From positions 236,001-300,000 of the forward strand of contig NZ_JADYVX010000004.1 in NCBI RefSeq assembly GCF_020194175.1: DNA of 64,000 nt, in the 5' to 3' direction. This DNA comes from Bradyrhizobium sp. BRP22. Lineage in GTDB: Bacteria; Pseudomonadota; Alphaproteobacteria; Rhizobiales; Xanthobacteraceae. The position numbers were made by a program, and so were the translations under genes. Positions 1 to 8,311 of this stretch are shown here, piece after piece. The first letter of the stretch is position 1; each line of letters starts with the position of its first letter. The notes beneath the pieces are model-generated. The model searched no databases, had not been told where the DNA came from, and worked only from the letters and a program-made list of their open reading frames with translations.

Positions 1-337
1 CCCCTCAATCGCCTCTCAACGATGAGAGCGCTTCGCGCGCTTTGGCGGCCGCCGAAATCGTTGCGGCCATGATGGGAAGTCCGTCACGTCATCTATCTGC
101 TTCATGCAAAGAATGGGCGGCGCGCCGTTCGAGGGATGCAAATCGAGACCTTACAGAGTTGGCGGTCAGAGCCGTCGATCGAGTCGGTAACGACTCGGAG
201 ACGCAAGAGCTGATGCAAGAAGGCGAGGGAAGGAGTTTGCAGGATTGGCAGGCGAGTGTAGCGGATCTCAAGGCACAGCTTATCAGCCGGTGACAACACC
301 CTTGTGTGTCCCACGACAGCAGCGCATCCCGCAATCC
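1..337. other. Intergenic left edge, no supported gene
   Basis: About 340 bases precede the first gene. An 83-codon open frame (42-293, plus) exists, but it has no clear ribosome-binding site, matches no family I know, and competes with equally long frames on the other strand. I see no tRNA, terminator hairpin or recognisable repeat here. Confidence 0.4.
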
Positions 338-895
338 TTACGGATCGAGTTCGGTGTCCCAGTACAGGTAGTCGAGCCAGCTATCGTGCAGGTAGTTCGG
401 CGGAAACAGGCGGCCGTTGCGGTGGAGCTGGTGCACGGTCGGCGCGAATGGCGTCTGCTTTGGAAACATCTTGGCCTGCTGCGGCGTCAGGTTGCCCTTC
501 CTGAGGTTACAGGGCGAGCATGCCGCGACCACATTCTCCCAGGTGGTCTGGCCGCCTTTGCTGCGCGGGATGATGTGGTCGAACGTCAGGTCCTCGGGCG
601 AATTGCAGTATTGGCAGGCGAAACGATCGCGCAGGAAGACGTTGAAACGGGTGAACGCCGGATGCGTGGTCGGCTTGACGAAGGACTTGAGCGAGACGAC
701 GCTGGGAAGCTGGATTTCAAAGGACGGGCTGCGTACCGCCCGGTCGTAATATTCAACGATGTTCACGCGATCGAGGAAGACTGCCTTGATCGCATCCTGC
801 CACGACCATAGCGACAGGGGGTAGTAACTCAGCGGCCGGAAGTCCGCATTCAGGACCAGTACCGGCCAACCGCCTTGCGAGACATGTGCGTTCAA
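338..895 (-). CDS. HNH endonuclease family protein
   Basis: A 185-residue protein of the small HNH nuclease family, a predicted metal-dependent DNA nuclease whose biological role is unknown. The zinc-binding pair FACQYC sits near residue 92, the core LTFDHIIPRSKGG follows (DH then the Asn of TTWENVV), and a second CxxC (ACSPCNLRKG) closes the zinc knuckle. The C-terminus is compact and ends in YLYWDTELDP. I place the start at a TTG (complement of 893-895) because GGGAG lies 6 nt upstream and the next residues NAHVSQGGWPVL open the domain I remember for this family. An upstream ATG at 943 would add 16 residues but lacks a ribosome-binding site. It is divergent from the ClC gene. The family is widespread and conserved in Rhizobiales, and nothing nearby suggests restriction-modification. 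Confidence 0.88.
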   Translation of the reverse strand: MNAHVSQGGWPVLVLNADFRPLSYYPLSLWSWQDAIKAVFLDRVNIVEYYDRAVRSPSFEIQLPSVVSLKSFVKPTTHPAFTRFNVFLRDRFACQYCNSPEDLTFDHIIPRSKGGQTTWENVVAACSPCNLRKGNLTPQQAKMFPKQTPFAPTVHQLHRNGRLFPPNYLHDSWLDYLYWDTELDP

Positions 896-1082
896 GTAAC
901 GCTCCCGGCCTCCATATCGCTGCGAAGCAGCATGCACTGACATACTACATGCAGCGTGACGGCATTGTGAAGAGCATTGAGCCGTTTATCCTGCACTGCG
1001 CTGCCATGATCCCGCCGTGATTGCCACCCTCCTGCAAGGCCCGTAAAGGGGGCCCAGATATCCTCCTGAGCCGGCGTCAGCA

Positions 1083-2843
1083 ATGCGCACCACGTCACGC
1101 TACTTCGAGGCACCGCGCCGGCTGCGCGCCTTCGTGCGCGCGCACGAGACGAGCCTCGTGGTCCTGGCGGCGCTGACCGGAACCATCGGCGGGCTGGTGG
1201 TGGCCGCCATGAGCGGCGCGGTTTCGGTGCTGCATGTGGCGCTGTTCGACCTGCCGTTCGGGGAGCGGCTTTCCAGCCAGATCAGCCTCGACCCGCTGCG
1301 CGCCGTGCTGGTTCCGAGCCTGGGCGGGCTGTTGCTGGGGCTGGCTTTCCTCGCGCTGGCGCGCTGGCGGCCGGGGCGCGAGATCGACCCGATCGAGGCC
1401 AATGCCCTCTATGGCGGGCGGATGTCGTTTCGCGGCAGCGTGATCGTGGCATTGCAGACGATCTGGTCCTCCGGGGTCGGCGCTTCCGTCGGGCTGGAGG
1501 CGGGTTACACCCAGCTTTCCAGCGGCATCGCGGCCTCGCTCGGCCGCGGCTTTCACCTGCGCCGCATCGACCAGCGCATCATGGTCGGATGCGGAGCGGC
1601 GGCGGCGATCGCCGGCGCCTTCGGCGCGCCGCTGGCCGGCGCCTTCTATGCTTTCGAACTTGTGATCGGCGGCTACACGCCCGCGAGCCTGGCGCCGGTC
1701 GGGGTTGCCGCTGTCGCCGGCTATTTTGTCGCACATTCCTTCAGCGTACTGACGCTGGGAATAGGCGTCGATACCGTCGGCGATGTGCTGGGGCGCGACC
1801 TCGCCATCGCGGCGCTGCTCGGCGTGCTGGGGGCGCTGTTCGGCATCGCGATCATGCGCGGCGTCACGCTGTGCGAGACGCTGCTCGGAAAGACAAGGCT
1901 CTGGCCGCCGCTGCGTCCGGCGCTCGGCGGTTTCGCCGTCGGGCTGATGGCGCTGCTGACGCCGCAGGTGATGTCCTCGGGGCATGGCGCGCTGCATCTC
2001 GGCGGCATCGTGTCGATGCCGTTCGTCTTCATGGCCGGCGTGCTGATCCTGAAGGCGATGGCCTCGATCGTCTCGCTCGGCAGCGGGTTTCGCGGCGGCC
2101 TGTTCTTCGCCACGCTGTTCATGGGCGCGCTGGGCGGCCGGCTGTTCGCCGCCGGTTGCGACATGCTGTGGCCGGGCCTCAATCTCGATCCGGACGTCTA
2201 TGCGGTGATCGGCATGAGCGCGCTGTCGGCGTCGGTGATCGGCGGACCGCTGACGATGTCGTTCATCGCGCTGGAATCGACCGGCAATCTCTGGCTCACC
2301 ACCGCGGTGCTGGTCTCCGTCATCATCTCCACCATGCTCACGCGGGAACTGTTCGGCTATTCATTTGCGACCTGGCGGCTGCATCTGCGCGGCGAGACCA
2401 TCCGCAGCGCCGCCGATATCGGCTGGATCCGCGATCTCACGGTGGACAAATTGATGCGCCGGGACATGACGACGGTGCATGCGGACATGCCGATCGAAGA
2501 GTTCCGCAAGCAGTTTCCGCTCGGCTCCAAGACGCAGGTGGTCGCGGTCGATCGCGAGGGGCGTTACGCCGGGCTGGCATTGATCGCGGAAGCGCATGCG
2601 CCCGATATCGACATGAACAAGGGCCTCGCCGGCATCCTGCGCCACAGCGACGTGGTGCTGCATCCGAGCATGAACATCCAGGAAGCCATTGCGGTGTTCG
2701 ATGCGGCCGAAGCGGAATCGCTCGCCGTGGTCGAGGAGGGCGCCGAGCGCTGTCCAATCGGCGTCCTCACCGAAGCGCATGCAATGCGGCGTTATGCCGA
2801 GGAATCCGAGCAGCGTCGGCGCGAGGTGATCGGCGAGGCCTGA
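1083..2843 (+). CDS. ClC-family chloride channel/antiporter with C-terminal CBS pair
   Basis: A 586-residue inner-membrane protein of the ClC superfamily, moving chloride either as a channel or in exchange for protons. About ten hydrophobic helices occupy residues 20-440, followed by two CBS repeats (about 450-575) that usually bind adenine nucleotides and regulate transport. The second selectivity motif is altered to VGLEAGYTQ near residue 137, keeping the Glu that acts as the gate in ClC exchangers. The third motif is GSGFRGGLFFATLF near 333. The first motif (GSGIP in classical members) is not recognisable, so this is a divergent member. The gene stands alone between the HNH nuclease and a dioxygenase. 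Whether it is a channel or an exchanger cannot be read from sequence. Confidence 0.9.
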   Translation: MRTTSRYFEAPRRLRAFVRAHETSLVVLAALTGTIGGLVVAAMSGAVSVLHVALFDLPFGERLSSQISLDPLRAVLVPSLGGLLLGLAFLALARWRPGREIDPIEANALYGGRMSFRGSVIVALQTIWSSGVGASVGLEAGYTQLSSGIAASLGRGFHLRRIDQRIMVGCGAAAAIAGAFGAPLAGAFYAFELVIGGYTPASLAPVGVAAVAGYFVAHSFSVLTLGIGVDTVGDVLGRDLAIAALLGVLGALFGIAIMRGVTLCETLLGKTRLWPPLRPALGGFAVGLMALLTPQVMSSGHGALHLGGIVSMPFVFMAGVLILKAMASIVSLGSGFRGGLFFATLFMGALGGRLFAAGCDMLWPGLNLDPDVYAVIGMSALSASVIGGPLTMSFIALESTGNLWLTTAVLVSVIISTMLTRELFGYSFATWRLHLRGETIRSAADIGWIRDLTVDKLMRRDMTTVHADMPIEEFRKQFPLGSKTQVVAVDREGRYAGLALIAEAHAPDIDMNKGLAGILRHSDVVLHPSMNIQEAIAVFDAAEAESLAVVEEGAERCPIGVLTEAHAMRRYAEESEQRRREVIGEA

Positions 2844-3039
2844 CCGCGGACAGCAAGCCGGAACGCGATTGGTCATGCGCAGCTTGATTTCGTCCTCCGC
2901 CTCGGTATACCTTCCCCACATGATGTTCATGTCCACATTCTTCCCGCTGATCTGAACGGCCCGAAGTCGTTCCGGCGCATCCGCGCCGATCAGATCAACA
3001 CGGCTCCGCCGACGCGAGTAGCCGAACGGAGAATGTGGA

Positions 3040-3831
3040 ATGCATAAAGCCGAGCACGTCGGCCTGACTTCTTGTCAAGTCGAGGCCTTTATCACTGACG
3101 GTTTCATCAAAATCGAAAATGCCTTCAGCACCGACCTTGCGAAGCAATGCCGGGACGAACTGTGGGCGGATATTGGTCTGTCGCCAGACCAGCCAGAGAA
3201 CTGGAGTCAACCGGTTGTTCGGGTGGGCTACAAGGCTTCGCCGCCCTTCGTTGCAGCCGCCAACACGCCGCTTCTGCACAGGGCCTACGATCAGCTTGTT
3301 GGCGAGGATCGCTGGCTTGCGCCCAAAGCCCTCGGGACCTTCCCGATCCGCTTTCCCTCGTCAGAGCCTCCCGGCGATGATGGCTGGCATGTGGACATGA
3401 GCTTTGGCGGAGACAATCCGGATTTCATGGAGTGGCGGGCCAACGTGAAGAGCAGCGGACGGGCATTGCTGATGCTCTTCCTGTTCTCGGATGTTGGTCC
3501 CGATGATGCGCCCACGAAGGTCCGGAAAGGCTCGCACGCCACCATCGCGCGGGAGTTGCTGCCCTATGGCGAAGCGGGCGCGACGCTGAGGCAGCTCTCC
3601 GCCCACGGCTACGCCTCGACGGAAGGTTGCCAGGTTGAACTGGCGACTGGTGCGGCAGGCACGGTCTATCTATGCCATCCGTTCCTGGTCCACGCCGCGC
3701 AACCTCACCGCGGGAGACGTCCACGGTTCATGGCTCAACCGCCGCTGCTGCCGCGGGGTGAGTTTGATCCGGGCTTGCCGCCGTCGCCGGTTCAGGTCGC
3801 GATCCGTCAGGCTTGCGGGCTAAGGTTCTGA
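3040..3831 (+). CDS. Phytanoyl-CoA dioxygenase family protein
   Basis: A 263-residue protein of the PhyH-like Fe(II)/2-oxoglutarate dioxygenase superfamily. The facial triad is visible: HVDMSF (His and Asp, about residues 110-112) and the distal His in FLVHAAQPHRG (about 210), followed by an Arg-containing RPRFMAQPP that would hold 2-oxoglutarate. The N-terminus (VEAFITDGFIKIENAFS) is typical of the family. The start follows GGAG nine bases upstream. Substrate cannot be inferred, since family members hydroxylate fatty acyl-CoAs, ectoine and secondary metabolites. It is monocistronic, with an inverted repeat after the stop. Confidence 0.85.
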   Translation: MHKAEHVGLTSCQVEAFITDGFIKIENAFSTDLAKQCRDELWADIGLSPDQPENWSQPVVRVGYKASPPFVAAANTPLLHRAYDQLVGEDRWLAPKALGTFPIRFPSSEPPGDDGWHVDMSFGGDNPDFMEWRANVKSSGRALLMLFLFSDVGPDDAPTKVRKGSHATIARELLPYGEAGATLRQLSAHGYASTEGCQVELATGAAGTVYLCHPFLVHAAQPHRGRRPRFMAQPPLLPRGEFDPGLPPSPVQVAIRQACGLRF

Positions 3832-3852
3832 TCAACACCAGCGAATTTTCTT

Positions 3853-3980
3853 CACCTCTCCCGCTTGCGGGAGAGGTCGGCGCATAGCGCCGGGTGAGGG
3901 CTCTCTCCACAGGGTCGAACAGCGTGTATCGCGGAGCCCCACCCCAGCCCTCGCCCGCAAGCGGGAGAGGGAGTGCAGTG
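3853..3980. repeat. Inverted repeat between convergent genes
   Basis: Two near-complementary arms, CTCTCCCGCTTGCGGGAGAG around 3857-3877 and a matching copy around 3950-3972, flank a GC-rich spacer. Each arm is itself palindromic. Arms of this type recur widely in Bradyrhizobium intergenic DNA. It may also end transcription of the two convergent genes, though no T-run follows. Confidence 0.75.
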
Positions 3981-4018
3981 TCCACCGCGGACGCGATTCG
4001 AGTTGATCTCATCCCGCC

Positions 4019-4993
4019 CTAAGCCGGAATCTTCTCCAGCTTCTGCAGACAGCGCGCCACCCTCACTCTGGCCGGCATCTCGGTCTCGGGAAAGCTGGTC
4101 TTCCAGTCGGTGACGCCGACCTCGCCGACATAGATGTCGCCCCTGGAGTCCAGCGCGATGCCGTGCGGCGCCAGGAATTTTCCGGTCTCGATACCGGGGC
4201 CGTTCTCGCCGCCGAGCCGCGCGATGCGGTTGCCCTTGGCGTCGACGATGGTGAGCCGGGGTCCGAGATTAGGCACTTTGCGGTTGACCGCGAGACCGGG
4301 GCCGAGTTCGCCGATCACGAAATTCGGTTGCCTGCCGCCGCAACAGCAGAGCGCACAGGGACGGTGCAAATTGTTCCACTGCGTCTCGTATCGGCCGTCG
4401 CCATCGAACACCTGCACGCGGTGGTTCTCGCGATCGGCGACATAGACAAAGCCGTCGGCGTCGGTCGCGATGTTGTGGACGATGTTGAATTGGCCGGGAT
4501 CGGTGCCGGGCTCGCCCCAGCTCTTCATCAGCTTGCCGTCGGGCGTGAATTTGTGGACGCGAGCATTGCCGTAGCCGTCGGAAACATAGATCTCGCCCTT
4601 CGGCGACAGCGCGGTGTGGGTGCAGCGGTTGAACGGCTCTCCGCTCATGAACGGCGCGGGCTTGCTGGGGATGCCGATCGTGAGCAGCACCTTGCCCTCC
4701 GCCGAGCATTTGCGCACGGTATGGTCGCCGTCGTCGGTGCAATAGAGGTTGTCATCGGCATCGATGTGCAGGCCATGGGCGCGCGAGAATAAGCCTTCGC
4801 CCCAACTCCGCAGGAAATTGCCCTCGCGGTCGAACACGACCATCGGGTGCTCACCGCGGTTGAAGACATAGATACGGTCCTTGCTGTCGACCGCGACGGA
4901 GGCGACGTCGGTAAGCTGCCAGCCGTCGGGCAGCTTGGCCCAGTTCTCCACCACGCGGTAGCGATGCTCGCCTGAGCCGAGGATGGTCGGCAT
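4019..4993 (-). CDS. NHL-repeat beta-propeller protein
   Basis: A 324-residue protein built of NHL-type repeats, each ending in patterns such as DRIYVFNRGEHPMVVFD, GFVYVADRENHRVQVFD and GDIYVGEVG, consistent with a six-bladed propeller. Bacterial relatives include peptidylglycine lyase-like and SMP-30-like proteins, but no catalytic set is certain. A Cys-rich stretch (ALCCCGG) sits in blade four or five. I start at the ATG at 4993 because GGGGAGGA lies just upstream. The open frame continues further but would translate a dispersed repeat. There is no signal peptide from this start. It is followed on the same strand by nothing and preceded by a flavin monooxygenase 110 bp away, so co-transcription is possible. 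Confidence 0.82.
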   Translation of the reverse strand: MPTILGSGEHRYRVVENWAKLPDGWQLTDVASVAVDSKDRIYVFNRGEHPMVVFDREGNFLRSWGEGLFSRAHGLHIDADDNLYCTDDGDHTVRKCSAEGKVLLTIGIPSKPAPFMSGEPFNRCTHTALSPKGEIYVSDGYGNARVHKFTPDGKLMKSWGEPGTDPGQFNIVHNIATDADGFVYVADRENHRVQVFDGDGRYETQWNNLHRPCALCCCGGRQPNFVIGELGPGLAVNRKVPNLGPRLTIVDAKGNRIARLGGENGPGIETGKFLAPHGIALDSRGDIYVGEVGVTDWKTSFPETEMPARVRVARCLQKLEKIPA

Positions 4994-5017
4994 GTGATGT
5001 CCTCCCCCAAATTCGCA

Positions 5018-5095
5018 GTCATTCCGGGATGGTCCGAAGAACCAGACCCGGAATCTCGAGATTCGGGGTTCTCGCTGCGCGAGCCCCGGAATGAC
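5018..5095. repeat. Dispersed inverted repeat (REP-like)
   Basis: The outer arms GTCATTCCGGG and CCCCGGAATGAC are nearly complementary, and inner arms CCGGAATCTCGAGATTCGGG form a second palindrome. The same outer motif occurs at 45926-46027, so this is a dispersed element. It separates the NHL gene from the monooxygenase gene. Confidence 0.75.
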
Positions 5096-5103
5096 GGTAT
5101 GAA

Positions 5104-6891
5104 TTACGCGAACGTCGCCCGCGGCCCGACGTCGCGCGGCAGCAGGCCCTCTTCGATCGCCTTGATCTGCAGCGCCAGGTGCTTCGAGCCGATCCGGCAT
5201 TGCGCCAGTCCGCCGGCGATCAGCCAGAGGCCCATCTGGCCGGTCCGGGTATACATGTTGCGGAGCTCCTGCTCCTCGCCAAAGCCCCAGATCGTGCCGA
5301 CGCGGTCGGCGACTTCGGCGCCGAACAGTTTCTTCACCAACTCTTCCTGGCGCTTGTAGCCGGTCGCGAGCACGACGAGGTCGGCGGCGATCAGTTCGCC
5401 GTTCTTCATCCTGGCGCCGTCGGCCGCGAACGTCTCGATGTCGGAGAATTGCCTCAGCGCGATCTCGCCCTTGACGATCAGGTCGGAGCAGCCGACGTTG
5501 AAATAATAGCCGCCGCCGCGGGTGAGATATTTGAACTGCCAGCCGGTATTGTCCTCGCCGTAGTCGAGCTTGAAGCCGACGCGTGCCAGGCCCTCGAGCA
5601 GGTCCTTGTCGAGCGCCTTCGACTTCTCCGTCACCATCGCATGGCTCTTGCGCCCCAGCTTCAGCGGCATCGACATCGCAATCAGGTCGTTATCGTCGAG
5701 CGTCCCGTCATTGTAGGGCGCGTAGACGAGCTGCGCCGAGGGCTCGATGCTGACCACCAGCGTCGGGCTGCGCTGCACCAGCGTCACGCTGGCGCCGCTG
5801 GAATAGAGGTCCTGCGCGATATCGTGGCCGCTATTGCCGGTGCCGATGACGATGGCCCGCTTGCCCTTCCAGTTCTCGCCGTCGTCATAGCCGCTGGAAT
5901 GCATGACCTTGCCGGAAAAGTCCTTCAGGCCGGGAATATCAGGCACGTTCGGAATGCCGCTGACGCCGGTGGCGAGCACCACATGGCGCGGGTGCATCTC
6001 ACGCTTCGTGCCGTCGGCACGGCGCAGCGTCACCGTCCAGCGGCCTTCGTTCTCGTCGTAGTGTCCGCCCTCGAATTCGGTGCTGGTCCAGAAGTTCAGC
6101 TCCATGGCGTCGACATAGGCTTCGAACCAGTTGGCGAGCTTGTCCTTCGGGATATAGGTCGGCCAGTTCGGCGGGAAGTGCATATAGGGCAGGTGGTTGA
6201 CCTGCACCTGGTTGTGCAGCGTCAGTGCGTGATAGCGCTTGCGCCAATTGTCGCCGATGCGCGCCTCGCGGTCGACAATCAGCGTATCGACCTGCAACTG
6301 CTTCAGCCGCGCGGCGATGCAGAGCCCGCTCTGGCCGCCGCCGACCACGAGCACGGTCGGATCGCGGTCAGCATAGTCGGTCGACGCCTTGCGCAGATCG
6401 AGCCAGTTCGGCCCGCGGAAGTCGCGCGAATAGGCGTTGCCGCGCGGGCGGTTGACGCCGAGCTGCTCCTCGAAGCCCTTGAGCTCACCGAGCTCGGTCA
6501 GGAGAGTCCAGGCCTTCAGCGTGTTGCCGTCGGTGGCGTCAGGGATCAGGCGAACGATGCCGCTGCCGCGACCATCAGCGGTCTCGAACTTGAACATCGC
6601 CTCGATCGCATGGGTGCCGGCCCGCGTCACCCTGCGTGGCGCGCGGCGATCGGGGTCGATCGCAAAGCGACGCGGTGCGGCGCGGCCGGCATGCCGCTTC
6701 AGCTCGGCAATGATCGCGTCCGCACCGTCGATGGTCTGGATGTTCCAGCTCAGCGCCAGTATGTCGCGCCAGAAACTATCGGGGAGGAACAGGAAATCGA
6801 GCGAACCGTCGGCGGGCTTGCGAAGTGCGTCCTCGAATCGCGCGAGCCAAGTATCGGCGGCTACCGAGATGTCGTCGGTCTTGTCGAGCAT
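5104..6891 (-). CDS. Flavin-containing monooxygenase-like NAD(P)/FAD oxidoreductase
   Basis: A 595-residue enzyme of the flavin-dependent monooxygenase class (FMO/Baeyer-Villiger type). Residues 1-150 form an NTF2/SnoaL-like N-terminal region. The FAD Rossmann motif VVGGGQSGLCIAARL is near residue 178, and the NADPH Rossmann motif IGTGNSGHDIAQDL near 347. A late LVVLATGYKRQ (near 510) is the usual ATG motif. Such proteins oxidise a carbonyl or heteroatom substrate with NADPH and O2. The substrate is unknown here. It is soluble, with no membrane segment. The start ATG at 6891 follows a GGGGAACG sequence. Its neighbour downstream is an NHL propeller protein, and that pairing may reflect a joint catabolic step. 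Confidence 0.88.
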   Translation of the reverse strand: MLDKTDDISVAADTWLARFEDALRKPADGSLDFLFLPDSFWRDILALSWNIQTIDGADAIIAELKRHAGRAAPRRFAIDPDRRAPRRVTRAGTHAIEAMFKFETADGRGSGIVRLIPDATDGNTLKAWTLLTELGELKGFEEQLGVNRPRGNAYSRDFRGPNWLDLRKASTDYADRDPTVLVVGGGQSGLCIAARLKQLQVDTLIVDREARIGDNWRKRYHALTLHNQVQVNHLPYMHFPPNWPTYIPKDKLANWFEAYVDAMELNFWTSTEFEGGHYDENEGRWTVTLRRADGTKREMHPRHVVLATGVSGIPNVPDIPGLKDFSGKVMHSSGYDDGENWKGKRAIVIGTGNSGHDIAQDLYSSGASVTLVQRSPTLVVSIEPSAQLVYAPYNDGTLDDNDLIAMSMPLKLGRKSHAMVTEKSKALDKDLLEGLARVGFKLDYGEDNTGWQFKYLTRGGGYYFNVGCSDLIVKGEIALRQFSDIETFAADGARMKNGELIAADLVVLATGYKRQEELVKKLFGAEVADRVGTIWGFGEEQELRNMYTRTGQMGLWLIAGGLAQCRIGSKHLALQIKAIEEGLLPRDVGPRATFA

Positions 6892-6983
6892 GAGCGTTCC
6901 CCGTCACGGCCGTCTTCGCGGCGTATTCCATTGCAGCCTATACCTATTCGGCGGACTGCAGAAAGAGCGTGACGGGATGTCGG

Positions 6984-8069
6984 CTATTCCGAGAGCGACA
7001 GGATATGTCCCAGTTCCGGCGGAACGCGCCCTGCCAGGGTATCGAGATAGGCTGCTTGAACGGCCGCCGGTCCGCGGCCTTCGATCACCTTCAGCCATTG
7101 TTCGAGCTTTGGCGCGAAGCCTGACCAGGCGGCGCTGAAACGTTTCTCGATGCCACCGGGTCCCCATTCTCTCGCACGCACGCGGATCTGCTCGGGCGCG
7201 GAGAACCAGGTTGGCTTGGCGCCTGGCAGTTCCGGCTCGGTCTCCGCTGAGCGACGATGCGTCAGTCCGACGCGCGCCGAATATTTCATCTGCGCGCCGA
7301 AATGCCGGTGCAGCGTCTCGCGCAGGTCGCTGTTGCCTGCCATGTCCACGAACGCCGTCGGCTTATCGGACGGCAGGGACGCGAGGCGATCATAGGTGAT
7401 GACCTCGTCGTAGCAGCCGAGCAACTTTACGAATCCGCTATTCGCCGATGACGTCAGGCCGATCACCTTGATGCCCGTGGTGTGCAGGAGATGCGCGAGG
7501 CCGAAGGCGGTCTTGCTGGACGCGGAGGAGAGCATCACGTTCTCCGCGCCGAAAAATCCGTTCTCGGCGAGGAAGTCGTCGACCAGGAACGACAGCATGA
7601 ACAGCGGCCGCAGCAGGGCCTGGTAATCACCCTGCCGTCCCGCAAAGGCAGGATTGCCGCTCACGCGCGCATAGGCGTTGTAGACCGGCGCCACGCCCTG
7701 CCGATGCGCAGCGCCGTCGCGCAGGCCGCCTTTGCTGACATCGGCGGCCTCGATCACAAGATGCGTCCCCATCGGGAAGTAGCCGAACAGCCGTTCGCCT
7801 TCGGCGACGTTCGGATGGCGGGAGGCGATCACCTCGCCGAATCCCCACACCGGAATGTTGCCAAATCCTTCCGGTGCAGGGAACAACTGCCAGTATTTGA
7901 GTTCGTCGCCGACCATCGCGTAGGTGATGTTGTTTGCGGTCAGCGCAAAACTCGTCACCTTGGTCAGCAATATCTCGCTCGGAAGCGCGGCGACATCAGG
8001 CAGCGTCCGCTCGATGAACTTGCATTGGTTGAGATCGTTGCGGGCGACGACGAAGTCGGTCGATGTCAT
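6984..8069 (-). CDS. DUF2855 family protein
   Basis: A 361-residue protein that I recognise as DUF2855, a family distantly related to medium-chain dehydrogenases/enoyl reductases. Visible marks are the N-terminal RTLPDVAALPSEILLTKVTSFALTANNITYA (given in part: LTANNITYA near 46), VWGFGEVIASRHPNVAEGERLFGYFP, and the nucleotide-fold-like stretch VMLSSASSKTAFGLAHLL near 178. No GXGXXG or zinc ligands are obvious, so reductase activity is unproven. It is transcribed away from the berberine-type oxidase with a gap of about 240 bp and lies just upstream of the monooxygenase gene on the same strand (92 bp), so the two could be co-expressed. Confidence 0.8.
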   Translation of the reverse strand: MTSTDFVVARNDLNQCKFIERTLPDVAALPSEILLTKVTSFALTANNITYAMVGDELKYWQLFPAPEGFGNIPVWGFGEVIASRHPNVAEGERLFGYFPMGTHLVIEAADVSKGGLRDGAAHRQGVAPVYNAYARVSGNPAFAGRQGDYQALLRPLFMLSFLVDDFLAENGFFGAENVMLSSASSKTAFGLAHLLHTTGIKVIGLTSSANSGFVKLLGCYDEVITYDRLASLPSDKPTAFVDMAGNSDLRETLHRHFGAQMKYSARVGLTHRRSAETEPELPGAKPTWFSAPEQIRVRAREWGPGGIEKRFSAAWSGFAPKLEQWLKVIEGRGPAAVQAAYLDTLAGRVPPELGHILSLSE

Positions 8070-8311
8070 GAGGGCGGCTCCGGCTCTTGACGCGCCGCCA
8101 TCTTTGCGTCGAGTGATGAATGTTTTGCAACAGCAACATAGTTTAAAACGCTGTTCGCATCTCGCTGATCCGATGCAGCGGACGTCGGCCTGACAAGCCG
8201 CTTGAAATTGTGGGTCCGAGGGAGACGCGGGGCCGCCCTTTTTGCCTTGAAGGCAGTCAGCATGAACGCGACAGTGGTGCTAACGACATAAATAAGCATG
8301 CTTGTCTCTCG

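Noticed and set aside
42..293. 83-codon open frame at the left edge
   Set aside because: No clear ribosome-binding site or recognisable family, and longer competing frames on the other strand.
5179..6972. Long plus-strand open frame (597 codons) across the flavin monooxygenase
   Set aside because: It is antisense to a clear enzyme gene; such mirror frames arise from high GC codon bias.
8066..8299. 77-codon open frame upstream of the DUF2855 gene, minus strand
   Set aside because: It overlaps the DUF2855 start by four bases, has no recognisable family or signal, and its composition resembles non-coding DNA.
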